A stretch of DNA of 64,000 nt from Cricetomys ansorgei (taxonomy: Eukaryota > Chordata > Mammalia > Rodentia > Nesomyidae): contig JAMJFZ010000107.1 in assembly GCA_026225945.1 (NCBI GenBank), forward strand, positions 45,808,501 to 45,872,500, read 5' to 3'. This document shows, one piece after another, positions 34,246 to 44,951 of the stretch (the first letter of the stretch is position 1; each line of letters opens with the position of its first letter). The notes below the pieces were generated by a model that did not search any database, was not told where the DNA came from, and saw only the letters and a program-made list of their open reading frames with translations. The position numbers were made by a program, and so were the translations under genes.

Positions 34246-36084
34246 TACCACACTTTTCCAAAGAACAATAACACTCCCAACAAACCAATGAAAACAACTA
34301 AGGACCAGGATGACTTCACTCCAAGGGAGGATTACATTACAGTGAGCCTAAGAAAAGAGATTCCTTAAATGTTAAATGAATTAGGCCAAGCAGAGAGCTA
34401 TTCCAGTGTAAGTATCAAGCAGGTTGAAACCAGTGATATAGGAGTTTAAGGAGAGGTGAGGCTGACCCTGAGTGTGTTTTGTCTTCGTTTTGAAGAAGGG
34501 TAGTACCATATGGTATGTTGCACCACTCAATGTGAAGAAAGAGAAGGGTCAAAAAGGAAGGAAGGTGAGTGTACTCTCATCACTGGTCCTTCAGTGTGTC
34601 TGTCAAGGCCTGGGAATGACTTATACCCCTAGGTCATGTGCACAGATGCCACTTGTTGTTACAAAGAGGCACTGAGAGAGAGAGAGCACAAATATATGAT
34701 CACTGTATATAAATCCAAGAGAGCATGCTTTTAAATAATGAGGAAGAATGCTGATGCTACAGAAGAGGAACAAGGTTGATCTTCAGAGGACTTCATCGAA
34801 GTTACAAAAAGAGGCTGCAGATGTTTTGTAATAGAAGAGACTTTAATTGAGATAAAATTGAAATAACTGCTAGAACTCTCCAAAGTCGCATCAGCAATCT
34901 TCCAGTCTTCCTATGAATTCAATGATTATTTGGGTTTATGAGAGATTAACATTTGCTTTTAAATATTATCATGTTTAGATAGTATAAATCTGATCCAAAT
35001 ACAAAGAATTTGAAATTTTTTAAAAAATCAATATTCTAAATTCTTTCAAATTTGTGCTACCTAATTATAGCTAAAATAGAATAAATTCTTTCTTTAATAA
35101 GCTACTTAATTGACATAAGTCAACCACTGTCAAATTAGTCAAAATGGCATTAACTTTCAATTTTCAGTTCTTGACAGAAAGTGCAATTATTTTTACAGTG
35201 AAAAATATGACTCATAGGATATGAGCAAATCTTCACTTTGATTTACAAGCCTCAGTGTTAATTATACTAATGCCAATTATGCTAACAACTTGGAAATTCT
35301 TTGACAAACACCAGTCTGAATGACAAGCCTGGCATAAACACACTGTAGATCAAAACTTGCCTGATTTTTCAAAGAGTAATTTACAAATATGCCCATTTAA
35401 TACCTAGCTGGTAACTATTCATTCTATTATAGAAGATTTCTTCTATTAAATCCTGGCAAGAGACTACCTTATAGGTTAAATTTTCTTTAAATAGGAATAG
35501 TTATTGCTGAGACAAGTATGGAAGCTGGAGTCACACAAACAGTAGAAGCATTGCCTCATCCACTCTTCTTCTTCCATGCTCACCTGTAACTGGGTCTTTG
35601 GAGGGAGGATCTTACTGGGTTTCTTTCTCTCCTCTCCCTGACATCTATGTTTCAACCACATCTACTATTTTAATTTTAGTTGCTAAGTAACCCCACATCT
35701 TGCCATGTTGTCAGTTATATTAAATATAATGTTTGGATATTAAATATATAAAATATAACATTTAGAAATAAATGTTCTAAATGTGGATCTAGTAAACCAC
35801 ACCCTGCCATGTACTTAGTGAACAGACAGTGGGATTTTAGTCAAGGAAACATTTGTTTATTTTATGTGATTTTTTTGTATATATGATCAATCTTATTCTG
35901 TTAATGCATTCATTTAATTTAATATATTGATGTGTCTTCATTTTAATAGATTGGAATAAACCATGAGTGGCAAAATTAATATATAACTGATGAACTTTTG
36001 AAGTCAGGAGCCAGTTCACAATGATGAAAATAAATTGACAATTCCTAGCCAGATGGGGCAAAAAAAAGTGAAACAATGAAAACC
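34246..36084. other. No feature recognised
   Basis: About 1.8 kb, AT-rich. Short frames at 34472-34675 (plus), 35476-35661 and 35837-36076 (minus) are unremarkable. AT-rich repeated phrases near 35715-35775 (AATATAAAATATAAC-like) are low complexity only. Confidence 0.4.
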
Positions 36085-36812
36085 AGAAATGACAGAGGGA
36101 ATGTTATTGCCTATTTAATAAAATACAGAAGATTATAGGAGAGAACTAAGGAAAGTTCTGACAAAAACTCACACAACATAAAAAAGATGGACAACGAACA
36201 CATGCAGAATCATAAAGAAATAGAAAATCAGAACAAATTAAATAACAATATCAAGTCTATAGTACCTCTTCTAAAAATCCGTAACTGACTAAAAAGCTAT
36301 ATTGAAAAATTATACCAAGTAGATAAAGAAGAGCTAAAATGAATATCACTCAAACTTCTTACCGAAACAAAAGGAGAGAACGTTACTAGATTCACTCTGT
36401 GAAACCAATATTCACCTAAGATGGAAGCCAGGAAAGACAATTTAAAAAATACCGTAAGAAAGAAAACTAAAAACTAATGTCCCTGATGAAGGTTGATACA
36501 AAAACTTCAATAAAACACTTTCCTATATTAATATTAATATTAGTGTGGTGAAAGTATGGGCAGTTTAAAATATAAAAGTCAATCAGTGTAATGCACTCAC
36601 CTTCTCATAGTGAAGAATAGAAAAAATGTCCTGAGTATCTCAGTCACTACAGAGGAAAAACTTTTGATCAGATCCAACACAATGAGAACACTCAAAATAA
36701 AGACTGAAAGGAAACCAGTAAAGGTCATTTATGAAAAGGTCACAACTAACATTAGGTTTAATGGAATAAGGCTTAAAGTTTTCACTCTCACATGAAAAGA
36801 TTCAAGGCAAGG
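36085..36812 (+). mobile_element. L1 ORF2 reverse-transcriptase portion, plus strand (part 1)
   Basis: ORF2 text with many mutations: AGATGGACAACGAACACATG, TGTGAAACCAATATTCACCT, AAGAAAGAAAACTAAAAACT, TGTCCCTGATGAAGGTTGAT, AGTCAATCAGTGTAATGCAC and GATCAGATCCAACACAATGA. It ends near AAGGCAAGGATGTGG, just before the segment that would encode the catalytic aspartate motif of the RT palm. A degraded dead copy; it resumes at 37108. Confidence 0.85.
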
Positions 36813-37107
36813 ATGTGGTTTCAAGGGGAAGTCCCTTCCATAGGCACACATGTGAGGACACATAGTCCCCAGCAGGGGGTGGTGTTTTTGGAGCCATGCT
36901 TGAATAATGAGGAAATGGGCAACTAGGAATTGGTCTTGAGATTTCACACTTCAAGACTTTGTAGCCTCAACAGACACACAAAGGTAAGGAAGTAGGATGT
37001 GGCCATGTGGGAAGGAGGGCTCAGCAAGGGTAGAAGGGGAATAAGAGAGGATAATGGAGATGACCACAGTATATTGTATGCATCTATGATACTGTCAAAA
37101 ATGGAGA
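36813..37107 (+). mobile_element. Non-ORF2 segment inside L1; probable L1 3' end
   Basis: This stretch replaces the expected RT palm sequence. Its right part (GGAAGGAGGGCTCAGCAAGG, AAGGGGAATAAGAGAGGATA, then ACAGTATATTGTATGCATCT) looks like the terminal L1 3' UTR on the plus strand. The left part, around CATAGTCCCCAGCAGGGGGT, is unassigned. Either an insertion plus deletion, or two fragments joined. Confidence 0.5.
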
Positions 37108-37690
37108 AACAAAGAGTAAAATACTTAGAAATAAATTTACCCAAAAAAGCAAAAGACTTAAACCCTGTCAAACTGCAAAAGAAATTAAAGAAAACTCAAA
37201 TAATGCAAAGACATTAGTGACTCTTGACCGGAAAAGTTAATATTGTTAAATGTCATTTAGCATTCAGAATGGCTCTATAAAATTCCAAATGACACTTTTT
37301 CTTTTTTGCAAATGTAAAATAATCCAACATGATATTCATATGGAAATACAAGGGATTCAGAACAGTCAAAATAATCTCAGAAAATTTAAATTGGAGGTGT
37401 CATATTTCTTGATTTCAAAACATATAATAAAACTACAGTAATCATAACTGCGGTTAGGGCATAGTGACATGCATTTACAAATACTATGGAAGAGAAAAAA
37501 GAATCCTAGAAATAATCCCTTGTGGACATGGTCAAATGATTTCAGCAGATGACAAAGCCATTCTGTGGGGGGAAGGGTAGTCTTTTCATAAATTGGTGCT
37601 TATCCACACTCAAAAGAATGAAGTTGGATCATATCTTATGCCAGGTTCAAAAACATTAACTCAAAATACACCAAAGAGCTAAATAGATGA
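37108..37690 (+). mobile_element. L1 ORF2, plus strand (part 2)
   Basis: Resumes with AAATACTTAGAAATAAATTT and ACCGGAAAAGTTAATATTG. AAAATTCCAAATGACACTTT, AATCCTAGAAATAATCCCTT, AGTCTTTTCATAAATTGGTG and CAAAGAGCTAAATAGATG follow. These are the ORF2 connection region downstream of the RT. Frames are broken. It stops at about 37690 against an L1 3' UTR of the opposite strand. Confidence 0.88.
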
Positions 37691-37694
37691 GCTA

Positions 37695-38110
37695 CTACTG
37701 TAAAACTCCAAGGTGAAACTGCCTGGCTGGAGCCCCTACATCAAGGCTGTACAAGGGAGCCCAGCATGAGAAAAAAGGGTCCCAAGGACGGGTATAAGGA
37801 TCAGAGAACCCTCTTCCAACTTTTAGGAGTTTTACAAGAATGCAATGCCAAATAACCTTAAGATATACATGTAGGGGACTCTGCAGGATCTGCTGTTTCA
37901 TTCTCTGTGAGCCACTAAGAGTCCTGGTCAGGTGACTCTGTGGAGTTTGTTCTTCTGGTGTCTCCTGCAATCCCTCCCCCACCTGCATCTTCTCTGGGCT
38001 CTGCCCAATGTTTGGCTCTGGGCCTCTGCATCTGCTCCCTGCAACTACATGAGGAAGTCTCTCTGATGCCACTTGGGCAAGTACATCTTTTAAATAATAC
38101 ATGGATTTTG
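37695..38110 (-). mobile_element. Rodent L1 3' UTR fragment, minus strand
   Basis: On the minus strand: GGAGCAGATGCAGAGGCCCA, GAGCCAAACATTGGGCAGAG, GAGTCACCTGACCAGGACTC, AGTGGCTCACAGAGAATGAA and CTTGTACAGCCTTGATGTAG. This is a well-known rodent L1 3' UTR segment, relatively GC-rich. It explains the 135-codon minus frame here (37695-38102) and the 76-codon one beside it; neither is a gene. The 3' end is truncated. Confidence 0.85.
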
Positions 38111-38489
38111 TTAACTCTTAGGAAAACTACATTTAAACATGGCATTCACTTTGTGTCCATCTAGTATTGTGGTCATTAGGAATTATTTGTGGAATCTAGC
38201 AGTATGTTAAGGCAATGGATTTTTCCAGTTTCTTTAAAGGAAAGAACAGTAATAGAACACGAATGAATAATGTTATTTAATATTCTATGCTCAGGACCTT
38301 TATTTAGAAATAATTAATAGATATGCTAATATCAATGTCAATTGGAGTTACTGAATAGATAAGATTAGTTCAGATCTGTATTACTTCTTAGGAAATAAAG
38401 TCTCCAGGAAACAATTGCAAATGTTTAAGAATTTGGTTTATTTAAATACATCTAAATAATTTTCTTACAGCTTATACTTAGATTTACAT
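38111..38489. other. No feature recognised
   Basis: AT-rich gap between two L1 pieces, without coding or repeat signals. Confidence 0.4.
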
Positions 38490-38650
38490 TTTTGTAGGCT
38501 GACAATGCTCCAGAGGGTGGGCCCATATCTTTGTGTATATGGGCAGCACACATGACAATAAGAAAAACATGAAATTGTGAGGGATGGTTCTGAGAGGAGG
38601 AAGGGGATGGATGCTTGCATGGAATCCTTAAATAATTAATACAAATTATT
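38490..38650 (+). mobile_element. L1 3' UTR end, plus strand
   Basis: GTAGGCTGACAATGCTCCAG, GTGGGCCCATATCTTTGTGT, ATATGGGCAGCACACATGAC and AGGAAGGGGATGGATGCTTG, with an AATAATTAATACAAA end, match the L1 3' UTR end (GCTCCAGTGGATGG ... ATATGGGCAGCAC). Confidence 0.8.
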
Positions 38651-38784
38651 ATACTTAATTTCATTCTATACCACGAAGGGCAAAATGTGAATATCTAAAT
38701 TTTATTTAGTCTGTAAAAATAAAATATAGTAAATAATATAACTAAGACAGGCCATGCCGGATAACAATGAGTATTTACTAAATT

Positions 38785-39035
38785 CAGAAAAACAATACCT
38801 TCAAAAAACTCTCACCCTGACCCTGCATAAAAGTCAGTTCAAAACAGATTGGAGGCTTAAATGTAAGATAGAAAACTCTAAAACTATTATAGGAAAACAT
38901 AGGAGGAAAATGTAAGCTCTGGACATAGGCAAATTTGATGACGAAATACCCATTATCATGTATAAATAATATGTGCTGATAAAAGAATAAAACCCTACAA
39001 GCAAAAGTAATCATTAAAATGTAAAGTTATTTAGT
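38785..39035 (+). mobile_element. Old L1 ORF2 fragment, plus strand
   Basis: CTCACCCTGACCCTGCATAA, CAAAACAGATTGGAGGCTTA, AATGTAAGATAGAAAACTCT and AACATAGGAGGAAAATGTAA correspond to the ORF2 region after the RT (AACTCAAAATGGATTAAAGACTTAAATG and downstream). Strongly diverged, probably an older L1. Confidence 0.72.
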
Positions 39036-39129
39036 GCATAATCAGAAACTATATCAAGATTTTGGAGTTCTAGTTTATGTGAGTGAACATGGAAATTCAC
39101 GTACTTGTAGGCCACTGCTCCACCTCTGT

Positions 39130-39290
39130 TGATGTAGTCTAGTAGATAAAAGCATGGATTCCTGGTCAGACACACCCAGTCCTGTATATGCAAGATGTGG
39201 CAGCACCAAGTAACATGCTCAGTCTCCCTGGTTTTTGAGAACAGTAAAAAATATTAAGACTGATAAAGACAATAACACATATGAGTTGAA
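39130..39290 (+). mobile_element. MIR SINE, plus strand
   Basis: GTCTAGTAGATAAAAGCATG, GATTCCTGGTCAGACACACC and AGTAACATGCTCAGTCTCCC then AGACTGATAAAGACAATAAC follow the MIR tRNA-like head and core. Old and diverged but in the right order over about 160 bp. Confidence 0.6.
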
Positions 39291-39309
39291 CAGAAATCAG
39301 ATTTAACCT

Positions 39310-39455
39310 TTAATTTTTATTTTTTTATGTGTGGGGGTGTTTTACCTGCATGGATGTTTGTGTAGAACAAGCATATAGTGACAGTAAGGGCCAGAACAGA
39401 ATGTCAGATTCCAGTAAGTACACAGACTTAAAAGATTCTGCTACTGCAACAGTTC
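39310..39455 (-). mobile_element. B3 SINE, minus strand
   Basis: TTTTTATGTGTGGGGGTGTT, TTACCTGCATGGATGTTTGT, AAGGGCCAGAACAGAATGTC and AGATTCCAGTAAGTACAC match the reverse complement of the B3 3' half (TTTGCCTGCATGTATGTCTG ... GAGGCCAGAAGAGGGCGTCA). The 5' tRNA-like part is mostly lost. Confidence 0.75.
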
Positions 39456-39925
39456 AGTACATTCTCTGATGAGGAAGTTTCTATCAGACAGAGAAACATG
39501 GGATTATCTTTTTTTGTTTGTTTGTTTCATCTGCAAAACCAAAGCCCTGCTCTTCAGGCAGACCCCTGGCTTTTCCCACTACTAGTCACAATTAAACTGA
39601 CTTAAAAACAAATAAATAAATTTAAAAGAAATAACTTCATAAAAACAAAACAGCAGTAAGAAACTGCTCAGATTTCCTAGATTTATTTCAAATTCATTTC
39701 CTTAATTGTCTGTTTTTCTTTTGCCTATATGGAGCACATCAGAAAAGACATAGTAACACAATATTTTAATCTTAGAAGATAATCAATGTATTTAGTATAT
39801 TAAGTTTTATGCATATTCCAAGAAGAAAATCATTATGCTACTTATGTCAATACATAGTCATAAATAGATATTTGATTTGGTTGCTAACACTATCATTGGA
39901 AATTTATATAGATAATCACTCTACT

Positions 39926-40045
39926 CCTGGTGTATGTGTGCGTGTGTGTGTATGTGCGTGAGAGAGAGAGAGAGAGAGAGAATTGACAGAGAGAGAAAGA
40001 GGGAAAGAAGGAGAGAGATACACAGAAAGAGAGGGGGGAGGGTAG
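39926..40045. repeat. TG then AG microsatellite and purine-rich tail
   Basis: TG-rich (39931-39958), then pure AG (39959-39981), then degenerate AGAG/GAAAG sequence to 40045. The order is the same as in the array at 7.6 kb. The frames at 39893-40107 (minus) are translations of it. Confidence 0.95.
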
Positions 40046-41539
40046 ATTAGACATAGCAAGAGAGAAAAGGCATAAATAGTCAACCACACAATCAGGATAT
40101 CTGACATCTGGTTAATTAGCTATTCCCAGGTCATGTATTGCCATGACAAGCCTTCTACTTGAGAACTTGCTAATGTTGAGCCACTTAGAAATCAAAGAAA
40201 ACAAATGTTGGGTTAAGATCTAAGCAGGACTGCTTTCCTGTTTTCCCACATGAAGCACTCATTTAGAATTCTGTCCTCTTTCAATGATGGGGAAAGAGAT
40301 GGCTATACAAATCATGCGTAAAGGTCAAATGAGGTCAAATTCCTGAGGTCAGGGCATGCCTTTTCCTTCTAGTCCTGTTAGTTTTGGTTATACCTACCAA
40401 CCCATGAAGCTGGGAATGTGGGCTGTAATTTTCATTAGGATCAATAATTCTTCCAAAAATGCATTTAGAGAGTTGTGAGCCCTCTAGAGTCATGAATTAA
40501 GTAGAATAACAGAAGGTGGCATGTCAGAAGACCTGAAGCAGTCCTTGGGCTATATTAGCAGCACCAGCTCTGCATAATGTTGCCAGTTAGTATACAATCA
40601 TGTGTGACCATAAATTTGAAAGGACAAAAAGCTAGAATACTTGTGCTATAATCAAAATTGCAGCTTGGTTTCAATGCACTTCTGTCTCTGAAATAGCATT
40701 CTAAGGATTCAAAGTATACTCAGTGTTCTACATTTTCAATACATATAAATAAACCTTAAAGAATGTACATATAAGCCCCAATGGACATTTGTATTCACAG
40801 CTCCCATGGATTGTATAAATCTCAATAAAAATATCCAAGAATCATCTGAAACTCAGACATAGAACTCCAAATCCTAACATATACTCAACTGTTGAGATAA
40901 AAAATGGAATTTGATAATATGTAGAAGAGAATATAAGTTTCCCAATAAATGTTGATTTCTCTTCATTGGCACTTAACTACAGCATCTGAAGATGTCGGCA
41001 ATTACAAGGTAGTCAGGGGTGGGACTGTGGGATATCATGGTGCTCATGTTATGCTTTGAAGGTTGTGCTGCTTGCATTTATAAAGAAGGTAACCACCACT
41101 CTTACATAGGCTGAGAAATGCTAACATAGGGAGGAAAGTTTTGAAGGGCATGTGTATAACTCAGTGCATAAGGTCCAGATTTAAATTTGAAGCACCAATA
41201 AAGAAAACATCAGTAAAATCTTTGGTAAGAGAACCTAAAAATATTAGAGGAGTTAATTTACTAAATAGCCTGTTATATAGTGTCAAGAATGTGTTTCATA
41301 AACTACATTTCCAATAGCATTATTAACCATAGGGTGTGTGCTTGATTCTTATTGTGTTATTATTCACATGGGAATGGGAAAGCAATAGAAAGGTTTTATA
41401 GTTTATTGACAAGACTTTTTTTCAGACACTGTAGAATGTATTTGGAAGCTCACTATATTTTATCTCTGTAGGATCTCTTATAATCTATGTGCTAATATCA
41501 TCATATGTAGCATTCAACTGAAGCTTGGTGCTTTATTAA

Positions 41540-41700
41540 ATAGATATTTTATTGTTTATTTTATATTATTTTATTTATTATATATAACATATATTTTATA
41601 TTGTATTATATATTATATATTATATTAATTATATTATTTATTATTTATTATTCATTTATAGATATTAAATAGATATAAATAATAAATATTTTTATTAAAT
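41540..41700. repeat. AT-rich low-complexity DNA
   Basis: Almost pure A/T, with overlapping TATTTTATA, TATATTATA and TTATTTATTA phrases and several short inverted repeats. Such DNA unpairs easily and could act as a nuclear matrix attachment site, but nothing here tests that. Confidence 0.9.
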
Positions 41701-42062
41701 ACATACCATCAGTTCTGGATGAGTGGAGAACAAGTGAATAAATTATGAGCTTTACAGTTTAGGATAAAATATAAGCAGGTAATATCTTGCAATACCTGGT
41801 GAACTCATGGAGAGCAAATGAGAAAATGGGCATTAGGTGGAGAGCAGAAGTAAGAGACTGAACAGTGCTAGCTGATGAAATGATTCAAAGCATGGCTCTG
41901 GGTTGGGGCTTTTGTGAAAGACTGACTATAAAGTTCTTTATAATAAGGAGAGTAGAAGTGCTTAATTCTGCTAACTCATTAGGGACAGAGAGTGAAATAG
42001 ATTTGTGTTTTTTATATTAGTATGTGTAGTGTGTTGTGTAATAAAAGGATGAGTATCTCTGA

Positions 42063-42150
42063 GTGGGGTTACAGCTTGGGAGTAGAATGCCTGTCAAGGA
42101 CATGCAAAGTCCTAGGTTCAATCTCTAGACCCACAGAAAAAGACAGAAAT
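42063..42150 (+). mobile_element. ID-like SINE (tRNA-derived), plus strand
   Basis: GTGGGGTTACAGCTTGGGAG starts the element (A-box-like), followed by TAGAATGCCTGTCAAGGACA, GTCCTAGGTTCAATCTCTAG (B-box-like GGTTCAATC) and an A-rich GAAAAAGACAG tail. This is the layout of an old ID element. It is too diverged to expect transcription. Confidence 0.68.
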
Positions 42151-42560
42151 GTGTGCCCTGTTTCAGATCCACTGTGTTCCTTCAAGAGGAATTCTCACAT
42201 GTCTTGGAATCTGAGCATTAGCTTGTGGAACAAATATATTAAAAAGTTATATAGTCTTCTGACTGACTTGGGAAGTATTAATTTAACTCCAAATTCATAA
42301 AATGACAGTCTTAACTTTTCTTGGTTAAATATTTTGAATGATGTCATGATATAATTTAACAAAACTGAAGTTATGGAGCAAAAGTTTTCTTTTCCCAGAG
42401 ATAATGAGTTCCAATTTTATGAATAAAATATGTGAATGTAATTTTATATTAGTAACTATTTCTTTATTGTCATGAAAGTTTATTTAATGTTTTTGTTATT
42501 TAAAGCATTATTTGTCATGTTACAAAGATCATAGAAACGTACTTTAAAAATTTTATTCAT
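42151..42560. other. No feature recognised
   Basis: AT-rich spacer between the ID-like SINE and a B1. Confidence 0.4.
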
Positions 42561-42705
42561 GTCCAGTGTGGTGGCACATGTACTTTGACTGAAACACTCA
42601 GGAGGCAGAAGCAAGCAGATCTCTATAAGTTTGAGGGCAGTATGGCTTACCTAGTTGGTTCTAGAGCAGCCAGGGCTCCAGCATGAGACCCTGTCTAAAA
42701 AAATT
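42561..42705 (+). mobile_element. B1 SINE, plus strand
   Basis: GTCCAGTGTGGTGGCACATG, CACTCAGGAGGCAGAAGCAA, AGATCTCTATAAGTTTGAGG, AGCAGCCAGGGCTCCAGCAT and GAGACCCTGTCTAAAAAAA. Full length, moderately diverged. The A tail runs into an ATTT-rich flank. Confidence 0.93.
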
Positions 42706-43534
42706 TGCTCACAAAGGAGATCTTGAGGCATCTTACTTGTCTTGGAATTAAATGTCATATTTGAAAAAAAATTCTTTAATGCTCAGGGAAATTATGCCAG
42801 TTTTAAAAAATATGAGCCTAGGAAACATTTTTATATTAAAATCTATTTCCCTTTCACATTGAAGAATGAAGTTAGCTTAGATCAGACATGTCAGTTACAA
42901 CTTAGCATAATTATTAGATAAATTACTTCTTGCCTGTAAGGGAAAATATGCTTTTTTTAGTGTGTATAAGATATGAAGCATATATATTGTAGGCAGTTAT
43001 TAAGTATGAAAAATCTATATCTGATCATTTTGAATATTTTTATCCTCTTTTATCCTAAGTTAACCTCTTTTTCTTCTATCAATTACTTTCTTCTATCTAC
43101 AATTACTAATTGCAATTTGCTATAAAACTGTCAGCCAAATTTGGAAATGATGGCAAAGCCTGTCCTCAATCATTTCCTGATGCCAGGGTTTCTTTATACT
43201 TCTTTTGTGTCTAAAGGCAACCCTAAACAAGCTTAATATTTATGCCAAGGGACAAAGGTCTGTAATACCATTGCTTTGTTAAGCTTAATTTTTATTTGGT
43301 CAAGATGAGGTACTGTATTTAAAAAAAAAAAAACTTTTCTGATTCAAGACTTTTTTTTAAAACCTACTTTTTATATGCCCCCAAAAATTTCAAAAAAATT
43401 AAAAATGGAAAAAGTCTCACTTTTCTTTCATGAAATACCTAAGTATTTCAACACATATCCCCTTTATCAAACTAAATATCATCAATCATCCATTCATAGA
43501 ATCTCAATCTAAAGGGTAATATTAACCATGCTGG
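42706..43534. other. No feature recognised; A- and T-runs at 43320-43410
   Basis: AT-rich sequence with a 13-bp A run at 43321 and a T run at 43350. No coding or repeat family is recognisable. Confidence 0.4.
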
Positions 43535-44045
43535 CTACTTTTTGTTGACTTGACACAAACTAGAGTCACCTGGGAAAAAGAAACTTCAACTGAGGAATTT
43601 CTTCTACTAGATTGACCTGTGAATTTGTCTGTAAGACATTTTTTTTTTTTAAATTAATGATCAATGTGGAAGGGTCTAGCCTACAGTGGGCAGTGTGATC
43701 CCTGGGCAGGTGGTATTGGGTTATGTATGAAATAAAGCTACAATATCCATTAGTAAAGAAGAGGCCATGAATTTGAAGGAAAGTAAGGAGTGTATATGGC
43801 AGGGTTTGGTGGGAGGAAAGGGAATGAAGAAATGTACTAATCATATTATAATACCAAATAGTTTGTTTTTTTAAAGAAAAGCTGATTAAGCTATAAATAG
43901 TAAGCCAGTAAGCAGTACTCCTTAATGACCCCTGCTTTAGTTCACTCCTCCAGGTTCCTTCTTTGGCTTCCCTCTATGATAGACAGTAACCTGTAAGCAG
44001 AAATTAATGTTTTCTTCCAAAGCTGGCTTTGGTTAGTTTTTTTAA
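43535..44045 (+). mobile_element. MaLR-like LTR repeat with nested L1 end, plus strand
   Basis: Outer repeat: TGTTGACTTGACACAAACTA, GAGTCACCTGGGAAAAAGAA, TTAATGATCAATGTGGAAGG, CAGTGGGCAGTGTGATCCCT and GGGCAGGTGGTATTGGG. It then resumes after the insert with AAAGCTGATTAAGCTATAA, GTAAGCCAGTAAGCAGTACT and ATGATAGACAGTAACCTGTA. It is the same family as 6465-6850, although the two ends differ. The family name is not certain. An L1 3' end at 43738-43862 splits it. The 92-codon frame (43566-43844, minus) spans both parts. Confidence 0.78.
43738..43862 (+). mobile_element. L1 3' end nested in the repeat
   Basis: AAGAAGAGGCCATGAATTTG, AAGGAAAGTAAGGAGTGTAT, ATGGCAGGGTTTGGTGGGAG and ATGTACTAATCATATTATAA are a classic rodent L1 3' UTR terminal segment, lying inside the LTR-like element. 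It is therefore younger than the outer repeat. Confidence 0.85.
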
Positions 44046-44049
44046 AATC

Positions 44050-44145
44050 ACGTATACTATATTATATATTATTATATTATATTATATATTATTATATAAT
44101 ATATTATTGTATATTATATATTTATTATATATTATATATTAATGA
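44050..44145. repeat. TATATTAT low-complexity repeat
   Basis: About 95 bp of TATATTATTA-type AT sequence at the truncated 3' end of the preceding LTR-like element. It is almost entirely A and T and contains many short inverted repeats. Confidence 0.95.
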
Positions 44146-44860
44146 GCAACTTCTTGCATGGATAATGGACAATGAATCTCTGCACAGGTTATTTTGGTTA
44201 AGGAACGTTTCTTGCAAAATCACTCTACCTTGTCAGGTTAAGTTGTACCACATTATCTTACTGGCCTTGAAATTTGTAGCCTAACTTCCCAGAGCTCTTG
44301 CCCACTACAACATGCTTTAAGCCAAGACCTCTCTGTTTTGCACTTTTACATATCACACATTTCTATCCAGTTTATTGAGACAGGAGAAGATATAGACAGA
44401 TGTTTGTCTTTCCATCAAGACCAATTACATCACTCTGTAGAGGCCAAGGCAGCCAGGATGTAACTGTGTACTGTATATAGCAAGTGTTTCCTGAGACTCG
44501 GGCATCATTGTTGCAGAGACTCCCTGTGGCCACATTCTCACACACTGACAATTCTTGAGGAAGCTTTTAAGAGATCACTGTGAGGATCCACAAAGACAAT
44601 CATGTCTCCATGATTCCAACAAGAAGATTTGCTTGTAAAGTAAATGTGAGCAAATGCTAAACTTCATCTATATGCTGTTTATTTCCATAGTTTTACACAC
44701 ATGTAAACTTTGATTTCTTTCAAAAACTACCTTTAGCTTAACTGATTTTAACCTTTTTATAAAATAGTCATGTACAACTAAGATGCTGATTAAGTCAGTC
44801 AAATTTTCTTTACTACTGAGGAGCCCTGAATCTCCAAGTATTGTGGAGCATGGTGAGTTT
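44146..44860. other. No feature recognised
   Basis: Mixed sequence with slightly higher GC than its flanks. No coding, SINE or LINE signature was identified. Confidence 0.4.
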
Positions 44861-44951
44861 AATAAAAATAAAATAAAATAAAATAAAATAAAATAAAATA
44901 AAATAAAATAAAATAAAATAAATAAAATAAAATAAAATAAAATAAAATAAA
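44861..44951. repeat. (AAAAT)n pentanucleotide microsatellite
   Basis: About 18 units of AAAAT/AAATA with one unit shortened to four bases (near 44920). It could be the expanded A-rich tail of a SINE, but no SINE body is visible on the left. The long, nearly pure array is probably length-polymorphic. Confidence 0.98.

Larger units (their letters stand above)
39456..42062. other. Mostly unassigned, with simple repeats
   Basis: Includes a TG/AG compound repeat (39926-40045), a weak ID-like patch at 41150-41215 (TGTATAACTCAGTGCATAAG), and an extremely AT-rich patch at 41540-41700 with TATTTTATA/TTATTTATTAT phrases. No gene is evident. Confidence 0.4.

Noticed and set aside
37695..38102. Longest open frame (135 codons, minus)
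   Set aside because: It lies entirely in an antisense rodent L1 3' UTR fragment, which is GC-richer and often open by chance.
41540..41700. Possible replication origin or matrix attachment region
   Set aside because: Only AT-richness supports it, and that is common across this window.
42063..42150. Possible tRNA gene
   Set aside because: A- and B-box-like motifs are present but no cloverleaf can be drawn. The A-rich tail and order fit an ID-like SINE.
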